From assembly GCA_022661535.1 (NCBI GenBank), contig JAKULF010000002.1:124001-188000 (forward strand): DNA of 64,000 bases. The letters are read 5' to 3'. Shown piece after piece: positions 38,640-49,732 of this stretch. The position numbers were made by a program, and so were the translations under genes. Each line of letters begins with the position of its first letter. The first letter of the stretch is position 1. Source of the DNA: Eutypa lata (taxonomy: Eukaryota; Ascomycota; Sordariomycetes; Xylariales; Diatrypaceae). The notes under the pieces were generated by a model. The model searched no databases. It saw only the letters and a program-made list of their open reading frames with translations, and had not been told where the DNA came from.

Positions 38640-39385
38640 CCCTAATAGTGATGCTGTTGACTTTGAGTGGCCACAATTTCACGGTGTGGGAATTGCAGCT
38701 ATGTACGCCCAGATGGCTGGCGTTGAAAATGCACCAGCTTATGGGAAATGGTTGAAGCTACCATCCGTATTGTGCACTTGCCAGATGACAACGGTATCGG
38801 CGATAGTGTCCGTCCCTTAACACAATCTACCGACGCATTATCAGTAAGCAGTCGCCGTATTTAAATGACTTCATTTGGCCTCTTCGCAATTCCTTTGTCA
38901 GTATAGTCCTGATAATATCCTTCCGGACATAGTGACATCTGGTTCACAGGAAACTTCAAGAACGACGTCCGCATCGTCATTAAAGCTGCAGAGTTGCACG
39001 AGGAGATGGTGGAAGAGTTCAAAGTCGCCATCCCCGATGGCGACTTCTGGACGCAATGTCTATTCCAGCCGCTGCCAGCGATATTCGGTCAGCGCTCGGC
39101 TGAAACAGGCGGCAACGCCATGGCCAGGACACCGGAACAGGAGACATTTGCTTACCCCAGGATTAAAACCTGAATCCAAACTGCAAAGGGGTTTGCAGCC
39201 ACCATCGAAAATGGTATCTCGACTGGACGTACTTGAATTATGCGGATAAGAGTCAGACTTCAATGGTCAGCTACGACGTGGAAAATGTCAATAAGTTGAA
39301 ACAAATGGCGGCGAGGTATCATCCTGAGCAGGCTTTCCAAAACCTGTGCCCAAGCGGGTTCAAGCTCTCACAGATCAATGTTTGA
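38640..39385 (+). pseudogene. Relic of an FAD-linked (berberine-bridge-like) oxidoreductase
   Basis: Only the C-terminal half of the coding sequence is visible, spread over several frames with stops. Recognisable pieces in the correct order are WPQFHGVGIAAMYAQMAGVEN followed by LKLPSV (38660-38770), WFTGNFKNDVRIVIKAAELH (38940-38999), GGNA (about 39109), LNYADKSQ (39233-39256) and a C-terminal CPSGFKLSQ before a stop at 39383. This order matches the substrate and BBE-like C-terminus of 6-hydroxynicotine-oxidase-type flavoenzymes. The FAD-binding N-terminal half is not detectable. Such oxidases are common tailoring enzymes, so this may be a lost cluster gene, but that is conjecture. Confidence 0.75.
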
Positions 39386-39794
39386 TAAAGCTGATAAGCG
39401 CTGGAGGAAGAAGACTAAACTTCAGCGTGAAAGGCATATCATCTGTGTGCTGTCTGGTATGGTGATATCAACTATCCATATCTTAATAAACCGGTTGTGG
39501 AATAGCCACGCAAATATTAAGAATAACCAGAGGTGATATAAACTAAAATAAAACACTATTATATCATACGATTATACCATGACTTATATACAGGTAACAA
39601 AACCACCATCACAGATAAACGTAGCAGTACACTACGATAACACCTGAGAATCTACCCGAAATATTCAGGTTAGAAACTTTTTGTAAAGTAAAACTTTCAA
39701 TATACCAAATCTTTCTTTTTTTTATACATGAATCATATCATATTACGTGGAACACCCACGGCATTTTTATGCCACGGCCTGGTATAGCGACTAG
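39386..39794. other. Short AT-rich intergenic gap
   Basis: AT-rich DNA between an oxidase relic and the end of the broken gene on the other strand. No feature was recognised. Confidence 0.5.
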
Positions 39795-42489
39795 TTATTT
39801 ATTATTGGGCGAGTTCTTGAGAAAGAACATATCCCCGGTAATTTCAAGCTCCCTAGTTAATTTCTTACCAGCATCGATGTACTGGTACCTCTGCCATTCT
39901 CCGGCGGCTGCACCGGGTCTGTGACCCATGTGGAAGCCCAACCGTGTCCTTATATCCGTGACCGTAACCGCGTCCGAGGGCTTAAATATCCAGCCCGAAC
40001 CTATTGTCTGCTTCAATACCGTGAAACCGAACCTGTCCATGAAATAAACAAAGTCTCTCCATCGCATCGTTCCTTGCTTGCTGTGGAAAGACTTATGTGG
40101 GAAGAGGAGTCGAACGACGTTATACGCTCTTGCGTCAATTCCTATGGCCCTTGGATGCACTGGGGTGGTCGTCTTCGTCACTTCACCGGCTTGTTCAGCT
40201 TGATGGGACTGTTGATATACCTTCCATGTAGGGGTTTTCTCATGCTTCACAAGATCTTTGCTTTCCAAAATGACGCTGAGATACCGTGATGAAACGGTAT
40301 GAGTACCGGGCTTCGCTAGCTTGCTATCGATCGAGCCCCAGAAATTGCTGAGCAACTGCTCAGCGTTTCGTATGACCACACTGTTCTCCGCAGTCCTGGT
40401 TTCGTTCACTGGATAGTTGAGTTGCTGCGTGGTATCTACAAGCGACGATCGCGCATCTTTAGCCGAGCACTTAAAAGTGCCTAATTGGCGGAGATTGGTA
40501 GAAGGTGAGTCGTTTTCCCAGATATTGACTAGATCGGGTTCCTCTATCAATGTGTTTGCCAAAGGATAGTATCTTTCTAACTGGTAGAGAATTTCACACA
40601 TGGTCCATAAATCTGATAGTAATTTTCGTCCCCTGTCGGTAAGATGATTCTGATCCCATGGATCAATTTCTTGGTACGAGCTAATCAAGTCTAAGATAGC
40701 TCGGAGCCCATGGTGCTCCAGTAGAATATCGTCATGGAGTACCTGCGGCAAACGAACCATCCGTTTCTAATGGATGGCCTCTGGGTTCGCTTCACTTCCA
40801 CCTGGAAGCCAACGTCTGCTATCCCTAATGATGAATCCAATGGATTGTCGCAAGTCTTCCAAAGACTTTGTACCGGGCCCCTTCGGATGATTTGTCTTGG
40901 CACCATATACCATTCTCAATGGTGGTGATGCCATAAATGTGGCTCTTTCCATCAATCGATTGCGTATAGCACTGATTCCCTTCCTCAGTACAAAGTCAAC
41001 TTCTGTATAACTCCAAAGAGTTTCTCTCCTAACTGGTCTGTCTTTAATTGATAAGCCGTCAGGTGCTTTCTGTAGGAGAGCCTCAAGTTTATCTACAATA
41101 CAAGTCCAGATCTCCATCATCTCGGCAGGATATGTTATGATCTGTGTCAACATATCCGCCCGCAGCGATAATTTCATCTCAGGCGTAGCATTGGCGAGGG
41201 CATAAGGAATTGGTTGACCATTTGGTCCTACAATATGGCCCCAATGGTGGTCTTGCTCGACCCGGAGAGTGTTCTGGAAATAGACTGGATTGAGACGAAG
41301 TTGAGTCATGTGCTGATTAACCATGTCTCTCTTTGTTTTAGCCAGAGCTATTAGAAATCCAATATCAGGAGTCTCGGGGATTTGATATAGTGCAAGTCGT
41401 GCCTGCATTCTTGCAGTCTTCATATCGTCCTCGTTCTCAATCCAACGTGAGAGTTCGCTCGCAGCAGCCCTCCTCTGATATTTATCATCTCCTTGTTCTT
41501 CCGCCCTCGGTCGATTATCGGGGTTGTGGTTGATCTCGGGGTTTGTCTCTAGAAGTTTATAGCAGAATAACTCTAGAAACTTGTAAACATAGCTCTGATG
41601 TTGTAGGAGCAATATTCCTTCTCCAATAGGTAGCGCATCTCCCTGCACCATAGCCCTTAGCGTTGGATCGAGGTCTTTAGTTCGTATATGTTTTTCTAAA
41701 ACATTATTTCCCTGGAATGATGCTAAGTGTCCATAACTTCCCGCTGTTCCCATCCCATGGAATATCATTGCATGCCTAGGAAGGAAACTAAACGGCAGCA
41801 TCTTGTTAGTCCAGCCAACTCGAAACAGTTCCAGGTCGCCTCTCCAGAACAACTGGGGACTATTGTGAGATCGAGAATGAAGAAATGATAACACCAAGCG
41901 ATGATCAGTAAGATTTGCGATATTGATGTGTGGGCAGAGAAAGGTCAAATAACCTGGCCACCCGTGAGTATCTCGGTGATAACTGACTTTGCCGACCCAT
42001 TTCAACTCTTGACAGCTAAATGACTGCCCATTGGGAAATTTCACCGCGCCCCATTCCTCCGTTTTTTTCTAGACGAAGTAGAGAGTATATGATATCGTAA
42101 CGGTGCTGCAAGCTTAACCCCCCGTATTCTTTTCCGAGGCTGCGAGAGTTTGCAACATCCTTCAATAAAGAAGCTCGGGATTCCGAGCTATGAAGATGAA
42201 GTCGATACCTGTCTTGGATTCTTCGCTCTTGGGACACGGCCATCCGCCGTACATTGGCCCATGAGTTCCATGTTTCCGCGGATAATGCCTTTATCTGTGC
42301 GTCGACCTCCACCGGAGTTGGAAGAGCCGGCATCTGGTAGACGTGATCCCCGGGTATGGCTTGTGTGCGGAATCCCAGTGGCTGCAACCATTCGCGAGTA
42401 GTTGACCGCGACAGGAGTTGACTGGCCCATGCTTGGTCCAAGAAGAGCCAAGCTGGGTCCCAGTGGTTGAGGTAATTGACGACATTCAT
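39795..42489 (-). pseudogene. Long conserved fungal gene broken by a frameshift and a stop
   Basis: Three open segments (42489-42016, about 42044-40767, 40760-39795) follow one another on the minus strand and would make about 897 residues. At 42062-42068 a run of seven A (minus strand) shifts the frame; six A would read LEKTEEWGAVKFPNG straight through. At 40767-40769 an in-frame TAG separates PEAIH from KRMVRLP in the same frame. The C-terminus (KQGTMRWRDFVYFM, then GFTV, then GSGWIF) resembles the fold seen at the ends of many uncharacterised fungal proteins, vaguely HicA-like. No catalytic motif was recognised. Either a recent pseudogene or one sequencing error plus one real stop is possible; two lesions favour decay. 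Confidence 0.7.
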
Positions 42490-43821
42490 TTGTGGTAATA
42501 AGGGCTTGAATGATATGGAACTTTATATATCAAATTTGTCTCTTGAATGGAAGTTTGAAAAGAGGAATAAAAGTACGTTGATTACGAACTCTGTGGTGAA
42601 GGGAAGAAAGGTTAAGTGTACAGCTTTATGTGTAAGCAAGCGGGGAAATGAGGATGCCTGATAATTTGCAAAGTAGACGAAAGTAAGGCATCTATTTTTT
42701 ATTTTTCTTTTCATCGTTAAGTACTTATGATTATTCTAGATACTTTTATGTAGCAAGTATTAAAGATAAGGCCAGGGCAGTTCTCTAACACCCCTATCAA
42801 AGTACGTAATTTATATTTTATAAGTACTATCTAACAGACATCAAACACAAAAGAAATTAAAACTAGAATATAAGTAACGAGAGTAGGATGGATAATATTT
42901 AGTTTATGGAAGATGTATTGCAATTCCTGATATACCAAAATTTCAAAACTGGTATTACCTAGTCCCCTTATGAAGTACGTTCACGTAATGGTAACTCGGT
43001 ACATGTAGGTATCTTCTGAAGATTTATTATTCCTGTATTAGATTCGAAAAGAAACCTCATAAGCAATATTTGTCCGCCATAATTTTACCCTTTGCACTCT
43101 CTGTCTGTCCATTCGGTTTCGGTACAGTTACCCCTCTTTTACATTTTCTTCTTGGAGACCCAAACATGCACACCTATATTAAAAGTCTATGCTAATTTTG
43201 AGTGACCCTATCCATATTCCACCCCTATGCTGTCGCTCTACTATCATTTTATTCAATCCACATTACACATGGGATACATAGTGCTGAATTCCAACACACT
43301 TAGTGTGTGGGGTGCCAATTCTTCTAGGTCAATGCTCAGGAACTCTATCCTACACTAGGTTTAATTAAAAAGAATGCCGATGTTATATTACGCAAGAAAG
43401 ATTTATACATAGCTCATCATTGAAGATTTAGCTCATTGATATTCTATTTTCACACGTGGTGCTTATTCCAGCACCTCGCAGCATGAATATACGGCAGTTA
43501 GAAAAGAAATGTAGAATGTCTATCGGTGGTTCTAATGTCGACATGAGGCATGGTGGGTGTTTTCTGTTCTCCCTATCAGGATAGTAATTGTGTGAATTTA
43601 ATAATATTTTTGAATATCTTCGTTGCTGACAAATCTAGAGTCCGGACATTTTCCTGCATCCACTTGCAGTTTCTTTGTCACCTCTGCACATTGTCAAGAG
43701 ACACCCTCTTTTACTCTATAAACCTTGCTGAATCGGAATCGAAGCATTTGCACATCGCTCCATAACTATATCAAGGAGGGTTTAGCTATGCGCATACACA
43801 GGTATTATTGTCGACACTATA
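42490..43821. other. AT-rich intergenic region
   Basis: No gene was recognised. The open frames at 42476-42661 and 43550-43765 are short and featureless. The left end should contain the promoter of the broken gene that starts at 42489. Confidence 0.5.
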
Positions 43822-45660
43822 TCATTGTACAGCCTCATTGACGGATCGACAGTAACATGACGATTTGATCGGTATATCCGCCCCCTCAATAGCCAGATCG
43901 AGCTGGGGCTTGATGGCCTTGGCCTCCTCCAGGCGTCCCAGCGTGACCAAGCACTCATGGTAACCATGCAATGCCCACACATTCTTCGGGTGTCTTAGAG
44001 CCCTTGGAAGTGCATCGCTAATCCCTAGATCCTCAGCATACAGTGTAATGGCTTGGTCGAAATGGCCCTGCTCCATCAACAGCGCACCTAGTGCATGGCA
44101 GGGCGGCTGCATGAAGCCCCACGGCTCATCGTAGGGCAGATTCCGGCTCCGGGTCATGGCCTCCCTCAGATTGGAAAAGGCGATTTCGTATTTGCCCTTT
44201 CGATACTCGAGCTCGCCATCTAGCATCGCCTCGGCCACGCGTAGAATGTCTTCACATGTATTGTTGAATAGACCCCGAGAGGACGGGACGCGTTTGAAAG
44301 CCTCACGAAAGGCCTCCCGTGCTTTCTCAGCTTCGGATATTTGCCCCGTAGCTGCGAACGCCATCCCCTTGCCGTAATGCGTCATAGCAGTTGTGACAGA
44401 GTAGAGGACAGCATCCTCGGGGAGAGGCAAATTGATTAAGTCTTGCCACCGACCGAACCTAATCAGGACGTGGACGCGCATGCTAATAAAACTTTCGATC
44501 CAGTCGGCCATGGGGGGAGACTCTACCCGCAGTAGACTTTCCGGGACGGCTTCGAGGATTCTGGCTGCGCTCTCGAGCGCCGGTTTCGATTGGCCTGCGA
44601 ACATGGCACAGTATACGCGGAAGTGGTAATTGTGCATGCGGTAGAGGGTGTAGAAGTTGTGGGCGCCTTCTTTTGCGAGAAATATTTCGTCTGCGACGAT
44701 GGCGTCTTGGTTTGCTTTGATGCCATTCTGATAGTCGCCAACTAGCACGTCAATATGACTGGGCATATGGTTGAGGTCTGCACAAGCCTTATGAGTTAGC
44801 AGTCATGTGTTTCAAAGTGTACAACTTAATTAGAGAATAACTTCCAGGAGCCTGCGATCAAGGGACGCGCATAGGACGGTGGTTGTATATGAAAAATGTA
44901 GAGAATCTGTGACATCAAAGTACTTACGCCCAGACTCTGGAACGATACCGCGAAGACTGTCGGCGGCCGGAAGGGCAGTTTCGGGGGCGGGTGACATCTC
45001 CATCAAATGTATGTACAGGTGGAGCAACCCCGGATGTTGCATTCCACCATCTCGAGCTAGGGCGCGATCAAGGACCGCCTTGGCATCCAGCGTACGGGCT
45101 CCCGATGCTGGCTTGCCCGAAGGTAGATCCCACAGTTTCCACGGGGTCAGATTCATCAAGGCGTCAGCATAAAGGGCTGAGACATCAACATCTTCGGGGA
45201 ACTCGTCGTAGACCTTCTTCATGGCATCGGCGTAGCGCTGGTTCCAGAGAGGCTTGTCCTCGTCAGCATCGGAGACTGGAAAACGGTGCTCCAAAGCCTC
45301 TACGAGAGCCTTTTCGACGGGTAGTGCATTATGTGCGGCTGCTTTGGCCTTCTCAAGCGCTTGACGACCCCGGCGAGCCGTGTCTGCGATCTGGTCCATT
45401 GAGTCCCAAGGGACATTGTAGTTCGGCCCCAGGGCGTATGCGATTCCCCAGTGAGCGAAGGCGCAGCTATCGTCGAAAGCGAGTGCCCTCTTGAAGCATT
45501 TCTCGCTTTCTCCGTGGTTGAAGGCGTAACCCCATATTAGGCCGCGAATACACCACACCCGAGCTTCTTCATTGCGGGCGTTTACTCTTCTCCGGTAGGT
45601 GCCGAGGTTATAATAAGGCAAGCTTGTGCTTACCCGATCAGTATCTATTTCCATCTTCAA
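43822..45660 (-). CDS. TPR-domain protein
   Basis: Two exons (45660-44928 and 44777-43822) give about 562 residues. The donor is GTAAGT. I place the acceptor at TGCAG (44778-44779) because it restores SGHLNHMPSHI, a motif typical of these proteins; an upstream AAG would not keep the frame. The N-terminal third has YYNLGTYRRRV, then RGLIWGYAFNH and FAHWGIAYALGPNYN, a pattern shared by bacterial and fungal soluble TPR proteins. Helical repeat units occur again near the C-terminus (GALLMEQGHFDQAITLY, LVTLGRLEEAKAI). No signal peptide or membrane segment is evident. The function is unknown; a scaffold role is usual for TPR folds. The start could be the third codon (also Met). Confidence 0.8.
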
Positions 45661-46997
45661 GAACTTTCACTCAGAGATGCCGGTGAGGTTGTTGTCCTCC
45701 TTCAAGCGGGGGATGGTCTTGCGGTATCTTGGGGTGATGTCGTGCTCAACCTCGTGGAATTGTGAGCCGATTCTATGGAACAGCCCCACATTTTACAACA
45801 TACCCACTTTTATACGTAGTACGAGAGAAGGGGCAAAGGGGGGAATCTGACTAATCATCAAATGAGAACGAGGCCTGTCTCACTTTCTAGAATCATAAAT
45901 TTACCGAATATGAAGATTTGATACATTCGTTGCCTTTCTAAGTTTGAAGAAACCTGGAGCGTTCCGACACGAGTGATGTTTCCTATATTTGGGTAAACAG
46001 GAGTGACAACGAGTTCCTGACAACCGCAAAACGCTCCGTTGAGGAATTACCCTCTCAGAAATCCGACTGCTTTTACTGGCTTTAACGTAGATGGGTCTTT
46101 GGTTATAACACTAGCAGCCTGGTTCTCTGATTATAATCATTGCTATTCCATATATGAATTTCTTTTACATGTATAGACAGGAATTATCCTGATCGTGTTA
46201 GTGTATATACTTATACTTCGAAGGGATGCAGAAATTATGAATACGGAGGTTTTGTTTATAATGTATAGTGAGCTAGGCACAGAAATCTTATTAAATATTT
46301 GTTCCGCAAGCTTGTGGTGCTAGTTACTTCAAGCATATTCGAGCTATCCTGATGGCGTATCACTTTGATCGGCATGAATAAAAAATATATATATATATAG
46401 CAAGACGGCTAGGATGATAAAGCGTCTCAAAATAGAAGTGAAAAGAGTTAGATTGGAGTATATAATGGGAAAGGGGGATATGTCTACATTGTCTTCTTCG
46501 GAGAAGCGAGGCAGCACCAGGGGAAAAGGATGATTATTGGTATTCGTGGATGCATAGAATGATTTAGTCGATGGAGTTTTCTGATAAACCAAGCATATAG
46601 TAGATGAACAATACAGACCAATGATCCAATTGCTGGATTTTGTATCGCCGCCTCGAAGCCTTTTAAAAGTGGAACATTAAAACCGAAAGACCGGAACCGC
46701 GTTTTCAGCTACACTATCGCCGTGTTTAGCTGCATCCACTAGCTACGATAGATTCACTAACGAGCGCTATTTGGGATATTCCTGAGCTAGCATAGAAGAA
46801 CTATCGAATCTAGATCGCGATGGCTCTCAACTCGATCCTTCGGTTATTAGGAGGCCGGCTTCTGTACGCTCCTTGGCTGCTCTTAGATTTTCGTGTGGGG
46901 GACATATATAGAGAGAGAGGAAAGAAAACCTGACCGGCTGATTTGGTTACTTTCATACTGTTTGGAAGCTCAGTTACTCTCGAAATAGCTGTCAGAT
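45661..46997. other. Intergenic between two divergent genes
   Basis: No gene was recognised. A short TA microsatellite lies at about 46384-46399. The AT-rich stretch must hold the promoters of the TPR gene and of the surface protein at 46998. Confidence 0.5.
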
Positions 46998-48311
46998 ATG
47001 ACGACTTCAGTATATTCGAGCCTTCGGGCGACGATGCTCTTCGGTCTTCTTACGGTAGCTAGCTCTAGTAAATGTGGTGGAGTCCGCCCTTCATCGATAA
47101 GTTCCCTGTCGACCACATCATATGAAGTCTCGTCCGTGATAGCGTCTACGGTACCTCTGAGCAGCTCGAGTTCAGCTGAAGTTACAAGTGGTAGTTCATC
47201 GGATACGAGTGGTTCTTCTTCCTCTTCTACGGCTGAAGTATCTTCGTCTTCGTCTTTTATCCTGCCATCTTCATCATCTACTGTGACGACATCATCCAGC
47301 TCAAATCGCCAATCATCTAGTATCCTATCGTCACAAACAGTCTCTTCGTCATGGAGTACATCGTTCACTGTAACATCTACAACGAGCTCATTTGTATCTT
47401 CGCCCTCCAGTGCTAGCTCAACTACATCTAGTAGCACGATTACACCTACCCCGGACCCCAACCTAACGACAATCACTTCGTGCCCCTCACCGACATTTAT
47501 CGGGGAACCACGCGACTGTATCGTCTCTGTGCCGGCAGTGTGCTCTACACTTGCCACGAACGGCCCCTTCGTGCCTCCTTTCATCGTGCCCACCATCATC
47601 AGCGCCTGCTCTAGACAGTTCAGTCGGCCGACCGCCGTCGCGGCCACCATAGCGTCATGCTTCAACGGCGCGTACAACTCACCGTATCCAACAGCAAGCA
47701 TCTATAGCTGCGTCAGCGACGCGGATGTGTACTGCTCGTTCAGCACGCCGCCATGTTCTACGGCTACGGAGACGCGCAGCTCAGAAAGTGCGACGACGAC
47801 ACCCGCCCCCACGACGTACGCCGACGCCCTCGAGAACGGCGGCTTTGATACGGGATCTGTGGATCCGTGGGTGGTGTACGACACATTCGGCAGCGGGGGC
47901 ACCGCGTACGGGGTCCGGGAAGTAGCGGCGCCGCACTCGGGCTCCTATGTCTATGAATTGGCCTGGACCGCGTCGTTATCGAGTGTCGACCTCCAGTTAT
48001 CGCAACAGGTGTACGTAGCGAACCCAGGTTCGCCGCATAAGTTGTCGTTCTGGTTCTACAGTAGCGACAACACGCAGAATTGCTATGGTCTTCTGCAGGT
48101 TTCGCCTGCGGGTACCGGTAGCGCCGCCGAGGCGCATTTTCAGTATTTCCCGGAAGATGAGTGGACGTACGTGGAGAGCGAGCAGGCGTTCAACCCGCCT
48201 GGAACCGAGGCTTTGGTATACTTCTCGGTCGGATGTGCTTCGTCGGAGGATGATCCTAGTGCCGGGAATACGATTTGGATTGATGATATAAGTTTTGCGA
48301 GAGTGGAATAG
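46998..48311 (+). CDS. Ser/Thr-rich secreted protein with C-terminal jelly-roll domain
   Basis: One exon, 437 residues. A hydrophobic N-terminal stretch (MLFGLLTVASSS, residues 13-24) suggests secretion. Residues 30-155 are very rich in Ser and Thr, a probable O-glycosylated stalk. Residues 160-255 hold a Cys-rich segment with about nine cysteines. Residues 270-437 look like a carbohydrate-binding CBM4/9-type jelly roll: it opens ENGGFDTGSVDPW and closes NTIWIDDISF. No GPI-anchor tail is visible, so the protein is probably wall-associated or extracellular. It is a likely polysaccharide-binding surface protein without a catalytic domain; this is inference from fold marks. Confidence 0.75.
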   Translation: MTTSVYSSLRATMLFGLLTVASSSKCGGVRPSSISSLSTTSYEVSSVIASTVPLSSSSSAEVTSGSSSDTSGSSSSSTAEVSSSSSFILPSSSSTVTTSSSSNRQSSSILSSQTVSSSWSTSFTVTSTTSSFVSSPSSASSTTSSSTITPTPDPNLTTITSCPSPTFIGEPRDCIVSVPAVCSTLATNGPFVPPFIVPTIISACSRQFSRPTAVAATIASCFNGAYNSPYPTASIYSCVSDADVYCSFSTPPCSTATETRSSESATTTPAPTTYADALENGGFDTGSVDPWVVYDTFGSGGTAYGVREVAAPHSGSYVYELAWTASLSSVDLQLSQQVYVANPGSPHKLSFWFYSSDNTQNCYGLLQVSPAGTGSAAEAHFQYFPEDEWTYVESEQAFNPPGTEALVYFSVGCASSEDDPSAGNTIWIDDISFARVE

Positions 48312-48777
48312 AGCGGGTAGGCAATGCCGAGGCATCCGCACCTAAATGTCCTCTGGAGACAAAAGGAGAGAGGGGTGCATTATAAGCGTTCAAATATAAT
48401 GGAGATCCGATTTATGGGTCGAGGGATCAGTTACAGGGTTATACAACTCCAGGAGTGTATGCAACCCAGTCTGATCTGCAATATATACGATCCTAGCATG
48501 CAAGTGAGTGGGTTATAACTTTCGTGACAGGGTTCAGGCCATTGTTTATTCCCTGGTGGCCTAAAATCTTATGCCACACCAATTATTAGTAATTCACATT
48601 AAGAGCGGTAACTGGCGGTGTTGTTTTCAAAATATATCGCACTCAAAGCTGCTTCTCTACCCTTTCGAAATATAGTTACTCAGTTCAGTTGCTTAGGCTT
48701 GATCCCGTGACATCTGCTTATAATACATACATTGGGATATCAATACAAACTCCCTCACCGACCCAGACACTACCCGA
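48312..48777. other. Intergenic
   Basis: Non-coding DNA between two genes in the same direction. No feature was recognised apart from the presumed promoter of the hydrolase that follows. Confidence 0.5.
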
Positions 48778-49615
48778 ATGTCTCCTTCAGATCCACCTGT
48801 GATTCTCCTCGTTCCGGGAGCTTTCGGCACGCCAGCTGGTTATGAAAAGCTGTTGCCGTACCTAAAGGAAGCAGGACTCTCAACCCATCCAGGACCATAT
48901 CCTAGCTGCAACCCTTCAGATCCAGCGACAGCGACCTGTCCGAATGATATTGCTTCACTTCGCGACAATATTCTTCTCCCACTTCTAGAGGAAGAACAGA
49001 AGAACATCGTCATTATCGCTCACTCGTATGGTGGTGTCGTAGTAGGTGGTGCAGCTAAGGGTCTCGACAAGCATACCCGCACCTCGCAAGGCAAGATCGC
49101 CAGTGTCATCGGACTCATCTACGTTGCAGGCAACATCACGCTAGAGAACGAATCTCTGCATCATGCGGTGGGTGGGGCTTACCCTCCGTTCATTAAGCAG
49201 GACAAGGTACGAACAACCCAGCAATTAGTTGGTATTATACGTATTGACACAAATACTTCAGCCATCTAAGGGCCTAGCTATCATCGAGCCGGCAATGGAT
49301 GTATTATACAACGACTGCGATCCCGGACTCGCCCCTGAATTAGACGCGTATATGAATCCTCACGCGCTCCTAGCATTCGAGACTAACGCTACGGCACCGG
49401 CTTGGGCGGACAAAGGCTTCGATAGGAGGAAGACGTATGTACGCACTCTGGATGACTGTTGCAACCCTTCGTCGCTGCAGGACTCTTGGATTGAAAAATC
49501 AGGGGTTACGTGGGATGTGGTTGACTTCAAGGCAGGGCACATGCCGTTTGTTAGCCAGCCTGAGGCTCTTGCTGCACAAATTGTGAAGTCCATCACCAGT
49601 TTTATGGCACAGTAA
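48778..49615 (+). CDS. Alpha/beta hydrolase (small, methylesterase-like)
   Basis: Two exons (48778-49206 and 49262-49615) flank a 55-nt intron with donor GTACGA and acceptor TTCAG. The product is 260 residues. The oxyanion motif LVPGAFGTP is at residue 11 and the nucleophile elbow is AHSYGGV (Ser near residue 84). A C-terminal GHMPFVSQPEAL supplies the likely catalytic His, and Asp candidates sit in RTLDDCC. There is no signal peptide, so it is probably cytosolic. This subfamily hydrolyses small esters or related bonds; the substrate cannot be read. Its C-terminus lies about 120 bp from the end of the convergent gene. Confidence 0.85.
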
Positions 49616-49732
49616 AGCCCAGGAATCCTAAACAAAAGAATAGTACCAGAATGTGCTCCACATCCTTTCACTATTATAAATACAAAGGAGACTCTAGACA
49701 TTAATCTTCTACCACGCCCACGTATGTTGCCA

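Noticed and set aside
43550..43765. A 71-codon frame between two genes
   Set aside because: Featureless composition in AT-rich spacer.
46970..47701. A 243-codon Asp/Glu-rich frame on the minus strand
   Set aside because: It mirrors the Ser/Thr-rich repeats of the real plus-strand surface protein; the acidic composition is the complement of Ser codons.
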